NCBI RefSeq assembly: GCF_000429305.1
Contig: NZ_AUBP01000002.1
Span: 186,001 to 250,000 of the forward strand
Direction: 5' to 3'
DNA length: 64,000 bases
DNA from: Desulfovibrio inopinatus DSM 10711
GTDB lineage: Bacteria > Desulfobacterota > Desulfovibrionia > Desulfovibrionales > Desulfovibrionaceae
Notes under the pieces: model-generated
The model's input: only the letters and a program-made list of their open reading frames with translations
Told to the model about the DNA's origin: nothing
The model's database searches: none
Made by a program: the position numbers and the translations under genes
Part shown: piece by piece, positions 8,872 through 18,138 of the stretch
Layout of the letters: every line of letters starts with the position of its first letter
Position numbering within the stretch: the stretch's first letter is position 1

Positions 8872-10266
8872 TTATGACGCGATGGTGTTTTGTACCCGCT
8901 CTCGAATCGTTGCAAAGTCATCATCCACGAGTAATTCGCCGTTTTGGAAAACGGGACGCAGGCAATTGGTTTCGTTGAATTCGGGCGACGTTTTCATGGT
9001 GTAATGGGTGCCGTCGTACGCATTCACGGCCAGGATGCCGCGTTTGCTGATTTTTCCGGGGTCGGAAATAGGATTCTTGAATACGTCGCGCCAATAGGTA
9101 TGGCCATTGTCGTTGACTTGGATGGCACTGCACTTCATGGCGAACTTCAACGTATCGCGATTCATTTTCTGTAAAAGTGCCCCGCCCATGCCGAAGGCAA
9201 GGTTGGAGGCGGAAATTTCCGCATCGTGGAGGGCGCTCAGAATCTGTTCAATCGATTCCTCATTGACGCCATCGCCTTGCAACACGCGAATATGTTGCGG
9301 AAGAACACGAAATCCCTTGGAATTGGTGGTGAAGCCGAATTTCTGCATGAGCGTTTCCAGGGAATCGCGAACCATGGTGACGGGATCGCCGCTATCGAGG
9401 CGGATGACGACCGTTCCTCCCTTGGCCAGAACCTTTTCATTCAATCGCGGCCAAATGTATTCAATCGCCGTATAAATATCGTAGCTGTCCGAGACACAGG
9501 CATACAACGCATTCGGCGCGCCATAGGTTTCGACCATATTTTCATAGGCGCTGACTTCACTTTCCCAGCTCGTCACCGTGGAATGTTCCATCGCCGGAAT
9601 GGAAAATCCGGCCATATCGCAGTGGTAATACTGTTTTGCTGCGGCCAGCCCGATGACGGTATCGGTTCCTTTGAAATTGACGAGATGGGCAACACCGCCC
9701 AGGGCTGCGCTCTCATAGCTCGATGCGCCGCGGGAGCCGAAATCGTGCAGTTTGAAATCAATTTCAGCGGCGGGATCGTCGGCAGTGCGTTCAAGGTAGG
9801 TGAAGATCAGCTTCTTGATTTCATGGCTCAAGGTACAGACGGTGGTCGGATACCAGACACCACGTAACAGTGCGGTTTCCAGATAACTCGGCAACCAAAA
9901 GCAGGCGGGGTCGGTCGCGCGAATCTGGACCAGACAATTTTTGACATCGATGACCGTGCCTTCGGGGATGGCTTCAATCACCACGGGTAAGAAACCGCCA
10001 TGGTGGTCAAGAATATGCTTCCAACCGGCGGCATGAAATGGAACACCGTGCGCCTTGAGCATGGTTTCTGCTTCGGCAATATGCTCTGCGCTGAGCGGGG
10101 TGCAGAGGTATTCTTTCAGGAACATCTGCAAGCCAAAGAAGACCGTTTGCGCCCACTTCCCGCCACGGCTTTCAATATAACTATTCATATTGACCGTATT
10201 CGGGGGATATTGATTGAAATGTGATGTTTTATAGCTGTCGGTGTTGAGAATACTATTGTGCATCAT
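8872..10266 (-). CDS. nadV: Nicotinamide phosphoribosyltransferase
   Basis: A 464-residue protein, normal length for bacterial NAMPT. The start MMHNSILNTDSYKTSHFNQYP matches the family N-terminus and has AGGACA upstream; the longer frame to 10335 is non-homologous. Family landmarks are NTDSYK, YIESRGG, FKLHDFGSRGASS (with the conserved HDFG and the R used in phosphoribosyl binding), EHSTVTSW (containing the catalytic His equivalent), VSDSYDIY, RLDSGDP and GFGMGG-like AFGMGGALLQK. It converts nicotinamide and PRPP to NMN, a one-step NAD salvage route in the cytoplasm. No NMN adenylyltransferase or Nudix partner lies next to it. It appears monocistronic. Confidence 0.95.
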   Translation of the reverse strand: MMHNSILNTDSYKTSHFNQYPPNTVNMNSYIESRGGKWAQTVFFGLQMFLKEYLCTPLSAEHIAEAETMLKAHGVPFHAAGWKHILDHHGGFLPVVIEAIPEGTVIDVKNCLVQIRATDPACFWLPSYLETALLRGVWYPTTVCTLSHEIKKLIFTYLERTADDPAAEIDFKLHDFGSRGASSYESAALGGVAHLVNFKGTDTVIGLAAAKQYYHCDMAGFSIPAMEHSTVTSWESEVSAYENMVETYGAPNALYACVSDSYDIYTAIEYIWPRLNEKVLAKGGTVVIRLDSGDPVTMVRDSLETLMQKFGFTTNSKGFRVLPQHIRVLQGDGVNEESIEQILSALHDAEISASNLAFGMGGALLQKMNRDTLKFAMKCSAIQVNDNGHTYWRDVFKNPISDPGKISKRGILAVNAYDGTHYTMKTSPEFNETNCLRPVFQNGELLVDDDFATIRERVQNTIAS

Positions 10267-10473
10267 GGTATGTCCTGATGAGGTTTGTGTGCGCTTTGAC
10301 AGAAGGTGACATGGTGGCTTGGACAACGGCTCCATGGTTTTGGAAAAGAAAGCGATGTGTTCCGATGACTTCGTTGAGACGATGTCACCGAAAGAGTCCT
10401 GCGCACTATACGGTGTGAGACCTCATGTCGTCCAGGTTGGTGTATGTGCGGTGGGGGGATTTTTTCATATTGC

Positions 10474-10501
10474 CCCGCCCGCATGGTCTCATGCGGGCGG
10501 G
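10474..10501 (-). terminator. Hairpin 3' of the sulfatase gene
   Basis: A perfect 12-bp GC-rich stem (CCCGCCCGCATG / CATGCGGGCGGG) with a 4-nt loop lies 13 bp beyond the sulfatase stop on the minus strand. No T run follows immediately, so it may act as an mRNA-stabilising or weak terminator hairpin. Confidence 0.6.
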
Positions 10502-10513
10502 ATGATCGTCGTC

Positions 10514-12196
10514 CTATTCATCGAACAAGAGTACATTGAGGTATGGCAACGGTGGGCCGGGTGGGATTCTGGGGGCAAGGCGCTCGGCTTCGGTGGTGGC
10601 GAGCAGTTGGGCGAGTTCTTCGCGTTTGGCAGTATATGCTACATAATTGGTGCTGGCCGGATTGGCGAGGTTGTCCAACTCTTCGGGATCGACATCAACG
10701 CCGTTTCCATCACGCAGACAGTACATTTCGTATTCTTCATCCACTGCGGCCGCGGGATCGTAATAGCGGGCGTATTTCCATTCTCCGTCAGCATCCTTGT
10801 GGATGATACAACGGATATGACACGGCTCGGTAATGTAGGGCGGGACGGAACTTTGCCCGGCGTATTCATCGTCAAACGTGAACAGAATCGTATCCTGAAG
10901 CTGCGATGTTGTGCCCCGAAGAACCGGGGTGAGATCATTGCCCGGGAGATACGACCATTTCCAGCTCGGCACGCCGCACAGACTGGCCACGGTCGGCACC
11001 AGGTCGACCAGTCCGGCATAGGCCGTGGTCTGGCGCGGTTCCGGAAACAGGAGCGGATTGGAAAAGATCAGCGGAATATTGATGCATTGTTCATAGACGT
11101 TGAACATTTTCTGACGCAATCCATTGTGCGCCAGTCCCATTTCGCCGTGGTCGGCCGTGCGGACGATGACGGTGGATTCGGTGAGTCCCTGGTCTTCGAG
11201 GGCTTGCAGCACGGTGTTGAACTGGTCATCGATGATGGTTTGCAAATAGGCGTAGAAATTGACGTAATTGAGTTGTTTGGGCGTTGTCGCCAATGGTTCC
11301 AGACCGGCGGCATACAGTTGTTTGGCCTGGGTTTGCACCTGCGGTTTACGAGATAAGTCGTCCGTGTCGAGCGAATCGGGGAGGGGGATTCCCATGCTCA
11401 GATCGGCCGTATTCTTGTAGCACTTGTCTTCACACGACTCGGCGTCCCAGAGTTTGGGATAGGCCAGAATATCATGCGGATTGGCCAGCGAAACGACCAA
11501 ACAGAACGGTTTGGTTTGGGTGGCTTCCGGTGTTTGCGTCTGGAGATAACTGATAGCCTGGTCCACGGTGGGTTCGTCCATATCGGGACAGCCGCCAGCC
11601 AAGGTGTTCACGTCGAGCGCTTCGCCGACATTGGTGGGCACCCAACCGTTGAATCCGAATTCCGCAAGATCGTCAGCCGTGGGCGTACTTCCCTCGTCGC
11701 TTTTGGAGAGATGCCATTTCCCGCGGAGCTGCACGTCATACCCGGACTCGCCAAGCAACTTGGCCAGGTTACGTAGGTCCGGAGACAGCGTGGTTTCAGA
11801 CGGAGACAGCGGACCGCCTTCGGTCAGCGTGAGGGTGACGCCGTGTTGCGCCGGATAGAGTCCGGTGAACAGACTCCCGCGGCTGGGTGAACACATGGAT
11901 GCGTTGCAGAACGCGCGAGAAAAATCCATGCCGTTGCTCAGTAGCCGTTGACGCGCCTTGGTGAGATTGGCATCGGCCCAGCCGTCAGGCCAGTCGCGGG
12001 GGTATCGTTCCTGGTCGCTGATGCAAATGAGGATATTGGGTTTGGCCGGGAGTGTCGCCGCTTCGGCCGGAGACGTGCCGCCGGTTAATGACGAAAATCC
12101 GGGGATGGCCGACGCCACAACACCCACGGTGAGCGCTTGTGCGGACTCTTTGAGAAATTCGCGACGCGTGACGGTGGTTTTTTTCGTGTCTGCCAT
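10514..12196 (-). CDS. Tat-exported Cys-type sulfatase
   Basis: 560 residues from ATG 12196, which is preceded by AGGAGA. The N-terminus carries a Tat signal (TVTRREFLKESAQ, then a hydrophobic stretch and AEAATLPAKP). The sulfatase signature CSPSRGSLFTG is near residue 100; its Cys is the residue converted to formylglycine. Other family blocks are ILICISDQERYP (metal-binding D; the usual first position is altered), GKWHLSK, LVVSLANPHD and RTADHGEMG. It hydrolyses a sulfate ester in the periplasm; the substrate is not evident. The maturase gene directly upstream on the same strand (23 bp apart) makes an operon: the Cys must be oxidised before folded export through Tat. Confidence 0.9.
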   Translation of the reverse strand: MADTKKTTVTRREFLKESAQALTVGVVASAIPGFSSLTGGTSPAEAATLPAKPNILICISDQERYPRDWPDGWADANLTKARQRLLSNGMDFSRAFCNASMCSPSRGSLFTGLYPAQHGVTLTLTEGGPLSPSETTLSPDLRNLAKLLGESGYDVQLRGKWHLSKSDEGSTPTADDLAEFGFNGWVPTNVGEALDVNTLAGGCPDMDEPTVDQAISYLQTQTPEATQTKPFCLVVSLANPHDILAYPKLWDAESCEDKCYKNTADLSMGIPLPDSLDTDDLSRKPQVQTQAKQLYAAGLEPLATTPKQLNYVNFYAYLQTIIDDQFNTVLQALEDQGLTESTVIVRTADHGEMGLAHNGLRQKMFNVYEQCINIPLIFSNPLLFPEPRQTTAYAGLVDLVPTVASLCGVPSWKWSYLPGNDLTPVLRGTTSQLQDTILFTFDDEYAGQSSVPPYITEPCHIRCIIHKDADGEWKYARYYDPAAAVDEEYEMYCLRDGNGVDVDPEELDNLANPASTNYVAYTAKREELAQLLATTEAERLAPRIPPGPPLPYLNVLLFDE

Positions 12197-12218
12197 GGGT
12201 GCATCTCCTTGCATCGGT

Positions 12219-13361
12219 TCATGTCGTCGCACGCCGAAAGGCGGGTTGTTGGCGGATAACCGCGGCCATGTCGGCGAGGTCCGGGTCGGCATGCGTCAGA
12301 AACGCGGTAAGTCCCGGACACAAATATTGTGCAATCGGCGTGCCCGGCGAAGGGGAAAATCGATCTTTGGGGCATCCGCCCCCACAAGCGAAGCGGAGCG
12401 CACAGGCCTGACAGGCTTCCGGCAGTGCCCCGGATTTGCATCTTCCGAATTCGCTCAAGGTTGGACTCGCCAGGAGATCGGCAAGCGACTGGTTTTCTAT
12501 ATTGCCGAGGCAATGCTCGGCATCGACAAAGTGGTCGCAGGTGTACAGGCTGCCGTCATGTTCCAAAACCAGCGCCCGGCCGCAATCCTGGGCCATGGCG
12601 CACAGGCTGCCGGGTTGGCCGAGATGCGCGGCCAAGGCCGCGTCGAAATGTCCGACAAACACCCGACCAACGTCTGTCTGTCGCCACATGTCCCACACGC
12701 TCGACAGAAAACGACCGAAGGCGGCCGGCTCGACACGGGCCGGGCTCGGCTCTCCCTGGCCACAGGCAACGATGGGAATGAATTGGATAAAATTTGCTCC
12801 GGCCTCGTCGCGCAAAAATCGATACACCGCTTCGGGCTGGTCCTGATTGGCGGCATGGACCGCACACAGAATATTGTATTCGACACGATATTTCCGCAGA
12901 TTGGCGAGTCCGCTCATCACCTGGCCATGCGTCGGCCGTCCGGCACGGCGACGATAGACGTCATGACATGCCGCCGGTCCGTCGAGGCTGATGCCGACCA
13001 ACCAGCCGTTTCGGGCAAAGAATCGGGCAACATCACGATTGAGCAGGGTGGCGTTGGTCTGCACGGCGTTGAAGGCCGTTTTTCCTTCCGGTGCATGACG
13101 ACGCTGCAACCGTTGGATGTGTTCAAAAAACTCCAGCCCGGCAAGTAACGGCTCCCCGCCCTGCCAGGTAAACGGCACCACCGGCCCGGGATGCTGCTCG
13201 AAATAGGCGATGATAAAGCGCTCAAGAAGACGCATATCCATGCGGGGATGTGGATCAGAAAAGAGGGAAGCTTTTGAGCGGTAAAAGCAATAAGAACAGC
13301 TCAAATTACAGTCCGGCCCAACCGGCTTGACCATGATGGTGAAATCGTTGTTGGCAGTCAT
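12219..13361 (-). CDS. Anaerobic sulfatase-maturating radical SAM enzyme (anSME)
   Basis: 380 residues from ATG 13361 (MTANNDFTIMVKPVGP). The radical SAM cluster motif CNLSCSYC lies at residues 18-25 and is followed by FYRSK, the anSME form. Further matches are FTWQGGEPLL, FNAVQTNATLL, GISLDGP and FIQFIPIV. The C-terminal SPASM-type cysteines (SLCAMAQDCGRALV, YTCDHFV, CQACALRFACGGGCPKDRF) hold two auxiliary clusters. It oxidises the active-site Cys of the sulfatase to formylglycine without oxygen, in the cytoplasm. The gene precedes the sulfatase in the same operon. A longer frame to 13415 lacks homology. Confidence 0.93.
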   Translation of the reverse strand: MTANNDFTIMVKPVGPDCNLSCSYCFYRSKASLFSDPHPRMDMRLLERFIIAYFEQHPGPVVPFTWQGGEPLLAGLEFFEHIQRLQRRHAPEGKTAFNAVQTNATLLNRDVARFFARNGWLVGISLDGPAACHDVYRRRAGRPTHGQVMSGLANLRKYRVEYNILCAVHAANQDQPEAVYRFLRDEAGANFIQFIPIVACGQGEPSPARVEPAAFGRFLSSVWDMWRQTDVGRVFVGHFDAALAAHLGQPGSLCAMAQDCGRALVLEHDGSLYTCDHFVDAEHCLGNIENQSLADLLASPTLSEFGRCKSGALPEACQACALRFACGGGCPKDRFSPSPGTPIAQYLCPGLTAFLTHADPDLADMAAVIRQQPAFRRATT

Positions 13362-13546
13362 AACACCACGTCGTGGATGAAAACGTGCGGCCTCATGCGG
13401 TGCATGATACGCCACGGATGGTCATGACTCTATGGGATATCGTGGAGTTTGGGTAGTGCTGTGGTGGAAGGGGGGATGATGGAGAGAAATTGAATAGTTG
13501 CCAGAACACCATTGCAGAGTGGTGCCGTACGAAATGCGTGGGAATG

Positions 13547-13859
13547 CTATGAAAAGAGTTTCAACGCGGCGATAATGGTCACAGTCGCAGCAAGTAACGC
13601 CCCCATGCGAACGGTCAGGTCGTTTTTCATCTTCGCAAGCTCAGCGGCAATGCGCAATTCAAGTTCGCGTACATCGTGTTTAGTGGCAAGTTCTTGCTTT
13701 GAGGTTGCATCGAAGAGCGCCATGGTATTTTCCATCTTGAGCGCCGTATTTAGCATCTCAAGCAATGCATCCGGGTTACCTTTCCGCCAAGAGGGCTGCC
13801 AACGCACGAGCAGTCTCTTCAACATGGGAGCCTGAGACCGTAAATTCCAGCATACGCAT
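13547..13859 (-). pseudogene. Coiled-coil membrane protein, split by a +1 frame change
   Basis: A first reading from ATG 13859, one base after the CHAT gene stop, gives 27 residues (MRMLEFTVSGSHVEETARAL...). It ends at TAA 13778-13776. Skipping one base at AGG-T-AAC moves into a second frame that reads NPDALLEMLNTALKMENT, a coiled coil (TKHDVRELELRI), then a C-terminal membrane helix (GALLAATVTIIAALKLF). The joined ~103-aa product resembles DUF1640-type coiled-coil/TM proteins. The alternative start at 13825 gives an Arg/Trp-rich N-terminus that looks out of frame. The break may be a mutation, a sequencing error or programmed frameshifting. Its place directly behind the CHAT protease gene makes it a possible partner or substrate (inference). 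Confidence 0.5.
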
Positions 13860-13860
13860 G

Positions 13861-16800
13861 TTAATTTTCCTTGGGGTGGGTGGTGATATATTCTCGTGCC
13901 TGTTTCATGTTGGATTCCACTTCTTGCGCATCCGCTTCCCGGCTAAGTTGTCGAAATCCGTCAACACTCCGTTGGAGCACGTCAAGGCCTTCGTCATGAT
14001 GTCCTGAAACGATAAGCAATTGGCCAAAAAATTGTCCAATAACGGCGATGCCTTCTAACCGTCCCATTGCACTGAAAAGAGCATAGGCTTCCGCTATTTT
14101 CGGTGCGGCGTCTTCCATTTTGCCGTGAGTCATTTCAATTTGAGCAATGTCCCACAACGTAGAGGCAATACTGTTCTTATCATCGAGTTTCATATAGACT
14201 GGAAGCTCTTGCTCCATTCGTATTTCCAGGGCCTGGTCGAGCTGTCCTCGTGCGAACAAGATGTCGGCGATCTTCCCCTGGGTGAGGGCCAGCGAACGCA
14301 CGTCGCCGAGCTTCTCATAGACCGGGAGCTGAAGTTCCTGTCGTATTTCCAAGGCCTCGTCGAGCTGTCCTCGAGCTTGGAGAATGTCGGCGATCTGCCC
14401 CTGGGTGACGGCCAGTGAACGCACGTCGCCGAGCTTGTCATAGACCGGGAGCTCTTCCGTCAGGCGTATTTCTAAGGCTTCGTCGAGCTGTCCTAGTGTT
14501 CGGAGAATGTCGGCTATTTCTCCGGCAGCAATGGCCTGTTCACGTTCCAACTCCGTGGCAACAGCATGTTCTTTCATGTGCTGAAATTGAGTTTTAGCTT
14601 CCTCCAAAGCTCCCTGCCGTTGGAAGATTCTCCCTAGATCCAAGAAGAGGCTGAGTCTGGTGAGGTCTTCCACCGCTTCGCCATTCTTTTTCATTCGTTC
14701 CAACTGTGCTTCCAATGTTAGCAAAATGGCTTTGGCTTCCTCTGGCTTTCCTGCTGCAAAACAAGCCCGTGCGGTATAGATCAGCAATTTGGGAGGTGGA
14801 CTAATGTTCTGTTGAGTACATAATTTCAATGCTACCTTTCCCATCGTTGCAGCGTCTCCATTGCCAATGTGGGAGACCAGAGCCTCGACAGCATATTCAC
14901 CACAGGTTGCCGCAATCCGACCGTGTTCGACGACAAGCGCGAGACGGAAGAGTTCAATGTCTGTTAATGAGGCTTTCTTCCGATGATAATCGCCACCCCA
15001 GGCTGTATATAGAGGTTCCAAAATCAACGGGATGATGGCTTGAGCTTCGGTTTCCGTGACCTGTTTGAGACGAGCCGCCGCGAGGGCATTGACGGCGAGG
15101 GCGGTGTGAGTCGGCTGGACAAGGTCTTCAGAGGGTTCCAGCAGGCCCAGGCCGCGCAAATGGGTGATGTTGCCGCCCATGGTGTCGGCGAGGCGTTGTA
15201 CGATGGACTCCGGAATGGGGAGTTCGACGCAATTGACCGCGCGTAAGAGATCCCGGCCAGCGTCGCCAGCCAGATCGAGCAGAGTATCCAGGGCGAGGTT
15301 TTCCAAAAAGGCGCGTGTCGTTTCCTCAGTCGGCAGGTTGCCTCCCTGGAGGTAGGCTTCCATCTCGTTGAGCACCTGTTCGACTCGCTCTTCGGGCACG
15401 TCGGTTTGGAGCGCGAATTTGCCGACGATCATATCTTGCAAGCCGGGGTTCCCCTGCGAGACTTTCAGCGCACGCTGCACCAACGGTTCTCGCGCTGTGT
15501 CCGTGCGTTTGGTTCCATCGGCAACTTGGCGTTGGCGCAACAACAATTTGTGCTGTTCTTCTTCCTTGAAGGCAGCAAGTTGGATGGTATGGAGGCGATG
15601 TTCCATACCATCGAGACGGAAAGCGTAGCGGCTTGTGAACAGCAGACGGCTTTTGGTTTGCCGTGGATCAAAGGTCTTCACAAGCGCGTGAAGAATTGGC
15701 GCATACGATTCGTGGACGTGATACGGACTGGTGTGATCGGTCGGTGGACGCAAAATTTGTTCGAGGTCGTCAATCACCAGCAGGACGGGCGTCTGTTGCC
15801 TGCATGGGGCCTGTTTTTCACACACGAGCCGTTGCAGCACGCGTTCCAGCGATTCCGGATGGCGGATCAATTCGGCGCGGCTCGACGAGATGATGTCTTG
15901 GGCGTCGGCATTGCCTTGTAAGGCTTCAGCGAGAGCGTCCAGAATGGCAATTGCTCCGTTGAACTTTCCGTAGACAACGGCCAGCGCCATGTCCGGTCGA
16001 CGGGTGGCCAACCGGGCCGCCAAGCTCGATTTTCCCAGTCGTCCCATGCCCATCAGGAGTAGGCCGGCGCACTCATTGCCGGCCAATACACGCAAGCCCT
16101 CTTTAAGTTCACGCCGTCGGCCGACGAACATTTCATGACTGGCGACGGGGATGTCTGCCTTCTTGCCGAGAAATTCCTTATGGCCATGCGTGGCCGGGAC
16201 CAATGAACGCTCCGTGGTGCCGCCAATAAGCGGCCCGCCGCCTTGTGCTCCCAACCAGAGCCGGGCCATGTGCCAGTCGTTATATTGCAGTTCCGTGTTT
16301 TCAAGCAGGCGGAAGCGAGCATGACAGACGGCATCTTCCAATGGCTGGCGATCTGCCAGACTCGCATAGAGTTCTTTGGCAAACAACGTCGCCGACTGAT
16401 CGCCAACCGACCCGTTCCAGCCGAGCACGGCCGGTAAACCGGATCGGGCCATGGCCGCGGCCAAGGATTGCGCCGGCCCTGTTTCCATGTGTCCCGGCAG
16501 ACTTGTTTTGCACGCTGAAACAAAGAGAAAACGCGGGGTGCGCCCGGCAGCCGTGGGAAGTTTCATGACGAGATCGGATGCTGTGGTCAACACGCAGTCG
16601 CCGGTTTCGTTTTCCAGAGCAAGACAGGGCGTTGGTTTATTCGTACCATGACAGGACACATGCAGCACGGTCATGGGATCGAGCCCGGCCAAGGTATGGG
16701 CCAGTTCGTTGAGTTCGCCGGTCTCCTCCACCACGAGATCAATATGCGTTTCGCCCACGGCCTGCAGAATCGCGGCTTCCTCGGCCTCGTAATCGAGTAA

Positions 16801-17274
16801 TATTTCGTTACGTGGAGACGCTGCCATGAACACGACACCGAGGCGGAATGTGTCCAAGGTGGGTGGTTTTTTCGCTTCTTGTATGCGACGTACAGGCGTA
16901 AAACGCCGTGTCAGATCGTACGCGAAAAAGCCGTCTTCATCGGCGAGAAGTTCCCAGGGGGCGTCAAGTATGGCGGCCTCGGTCGCGTTGGGCTTCCGAC
17001 TGGTACAGATGATTTCCAGCAACGCTGGAGAGCATTCATCCAGGGCACGTGACAACCCCGGCGCATTCGCGGCGATCCATGCATACAGCTCGCAACCCAG
17101 TGTCAACAGATCGGCCTTGGCCTGCTTGGGCCTTCGTTCCACAATCCCGTCATACCGTGACGCAAAATCGTTCAAATCGTGGACGGCTTTGTCATCGATA
17201 TCGCGTGAGCCATACACTTCATTTCCAACAAGGGTGCTCAGATTCTGTTCACGTATACGAAGTTCAATGGGCAT
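13861..17274 (-). CDS. CHAT protease-STAND NTPase-TPR protein
   Basis: 1137 residues from ATG 17274 (MPIELRIREQN). Residues ~1-400 form a CHAT (caspase-like) domain with the catalytic His in LHVSCHGTNKP and Cys in LFVSACKTSLPG. A linker (SHEMFVGRRRELKEGLRVL) leads to a STAND/AAA NTPase with Walker A MGMGRLGKSSLAARL, Walker B VLLVIDDLEQIL and a sensor-like LLFTSRYAFRL. The C-terminal ~350 residues are TPRs, including 41-residue copies with QGxIADIL-ARGQLDxALEIR. In this architecture the repeats sense a trigger, the NTPase oligomerises, and the CHAT domain cleaves a target, as in bacterial immune and cell-death proteins. The coiled-coil membrane gene follows one base after the stop. No signal peptide; cytoplasmic. 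Confidence 0.85.
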   Translation of the reverse strand: MPIELRIREQNLSTLVGNEVYGSRDIDDKAVHDLNDFASRYDGIVERRPKQAKADLLTLGCELYAWIAANAPGLSRALDECSPALLEIICTSRKPNATEAAILDAPWELLADEDGFFAYDLTRRFTPVRRIQEAKKPPTLDTFRLGVVFMAASPRNEILLDYEAEEAAILQAVGETHIDLVVEETGELNELAHTLAGLDPMTVLHVSCHGTNKPTPCLALENETGDCVLTTASDLVMKLPTAAGRTPRFLFVSACKTSLPGHMETGPAQSLAAAMARSGLPAVLGWNGSVGDQSATLFAKELYASLADRQPLEDAVCHARFRLLENTELQYNDWHMARLWLGAQGGGPLIGGTTERSLVPATHGHKEFLGKKADIPVASHEMFVGRRRELKEGLRVLAGNECAGLLLMGMGRLGKSSLAARLATRRPDMALAVVYGKFNGAIAILDALAEALQGNADAQDIISSSRAELIRHPESLERVLQRLVCEKQAPCRQQTPVLLVIDDLEQILRPPTDHTSPYHVHESYAPILHALVKTFDPRQTKSRLLFTSRYAFRLDGMEHRLHTIQLAAFKEEEQHKLLLRQRQVADGTKRTDTAREPLVQRALKVSQGNPGLQDMIVGKFALQTDVPEERVEQVLNEMEAYLQGGNLPTEETTRAFLENLALDTLLDLAGDAGRDLLRAVNCVELPIPESIVQRLADTMGGNITHLRGLGLLEPSEDLVQPTHTALAVNALAAARLKQVTETEAQAIIPLILEPLYTAWGGDYHRKKASLTDIELFRLALVVEHGRIAATCGEYAVEALVSHIGNGDAATMGKVALKLCTQQNISPPPKLLIYTARACFAAGKPEEAKAILLTLEAQLERMKKNGEAVEDLTRLSLFLDLGRIFQRQGALEEAKTQFQHMKEHAVATELEREQAIAAGEIADILRTLGQLDEALEIRLTEELPVYDKLGDVRSLAVTQGQIADILQARGQLDEALEIRQELQLPVYEKLGDVRSLALTQGKIADILFARGQLDQALEIRMEQELPVYMKLDDKNSIASTLWDIAQIEMTHGKMEDAAPKIAEAYALFSAMGRLEGIAVIGQFFGQLLIVSGHHDEGLDVLQRSVDGFRQLSREADAQEVESNMKQAREYITTHPKEN
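14220..14530. repeat. 123-bp direct repeats coding for TPR units
   Basis: Two full copies begin at 14220 and 14343, and a partial copy begins at 14466. Each starts GTATTTC and contains a TCGTCGAGCTGTCCT-type block. The period of 123 bp equals 41 codons. High DNA identity suggests recent duplication, so TPR number may vary between strains. Confidence 0.85.
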
Positions 17275-17413
17275 GGCGGCTCCATGGTGTCTCAAATAAT
17301 AAATGCCGTATAATTCATCGAAAAATATGAAAACACAAGGTCGTATGGCGGGAAAACGATGTATAATGACGTGAGGGCAAGAGTGTTTGCCGTGGTTTGT
17401 TTTGGCCTCCACA

Positions 17414-17449
17414 GAAAACGGCCCAAGACAATCGTCCTGAGCCGTTTTC
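17414..17449 (-). terminator. Terminator of the peroxiredoxin transcript
   Basis: The inverted repeat GAAAACGGC...GCCGTTTTC, with inner pairing across CCAAGAC/GTCCTGAG, lies 22 bp beyond the peroxiredoxin stop. A-T ends on both arms make it potentially bidirectional. Confidence 0.75.
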
Positions 17450-17471
17450 GATGGAGGGATGGGGGAGATAT

Positions 17472-18113
17472 CTACAGTTTTTTGTGGCAGAACCACCAAT
17501 CGAAGCAATCGGTGGTGCCGGTGCGTTCTTTGGCGACGGTGACGTCTTTGGCGGGCGGGATGATGACCGAGTCACCGATGAGCTCGTTGTTGGGCCAGCC
17601 GGCCGGGATGGCGACGCCGTTGGCATCGGAGGTCTGCATGCCTTTCACGGCGCGCAGCAATTCATCGATATTGCGGCCGAGTTCTTGCGGGTAGTAGAAC
17701 ATGATGCGCAGAATGCCTTCAGGGTCCACGATGAACACAGCGCGGACGGTGTTGGTGCCTTTGCCCGGATGGACCATGCCCAGTTTGGCCGCAACTTGTC
17801 CCATGTCGTCGGCAATGATCGGGAATTGGATTTCTTCACCCAGGTTGTCTTTAATCCACTCGACCCATTTAATGTGGGAAAAAACCTGGTCGATGGACAG
17901 GCCGATGAGTTCGCATCCGAGTTCCTTGAAATCATTGAACCGTTTTTGAAAGGCAACAAACTCCGTGGTGCATACCGGGGTGAAATCGGCCGGATGCGAG
18001 AACAGCAAAAACCATTTTCCTTCCATGTCTTTGGGCAGTTTCATGGTGCCATGTGTGGTCGTGACTTCCATTTTCGGGAACTTTGCGCCAAGCAAGGGGA
18101 TACCGGATTCCAT
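17472..18113 (-). CDS. Peroxiredoxin, Prx6 subfamily
   Basis: 213 residues from ATG 18113, preceded by AGGAGAC. The peroxidatic Cys is C48 in [13 protein letters not shown]. The long C-terminal arm ends [13 protein letters not shown], whose two cysteines match the resolving positions of archaeal-type Prx6 enzymes. It reduces hydrogen peroxide and organic peroxides in the cytoplasm. It lies 25 bp downstream of the MBL-rhodanese gene on the same strand, so the pair probably forms an oxidative and sulfane-sulfur stress operon. A hairpin at 17414 ends the transcript. Confidence 0.93.
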   Translation of the reverse strand: MESGIPLLGAKFPKMEVTTTHGTMKLPKDMEGKWFLLFSHPADFTPVCTTEFVAFQKRFNDFKELGCELIGLSIDQVFSHIKWVEWIKDNLGEEIQFPIIADDMGQVAAKLGMVHPGKGTNTVRAVFIVDPEGILRIMFYYPQELGRNIDELLRAVKGMQTSDANGVAIPAGWPNNELIGDSVIIPPAKDVTVAKERTGTTDCFDWWFCHKKL

Positions 18114-18138
18114 ATTTGTCTCCTTCATTTTCCTGTGG

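Noticed and set aside
9226-9867. Plus-strand 213-aa ORF
   Set aside because: Antisense shadow of the nadV gene.
10319-11356. Plus-strand 345-aa ORF
   Set aside because: Antisense to the sulfatase gene; it has no ribosome site and no domain.
11958-13148. Plus-strand 396-aa ORF
   Set aside because: Antisense to the sulfatase and anSME genes, which have clear motifs. The ORF composition is Arg/Ser/Gly-biased without recognisable domains.
14190-14530. CRISPR-like repeats
   Set aside because: The 123-bp repeat is in frame and encodes TPR units of the CHAT protein; there are no unique spacers.
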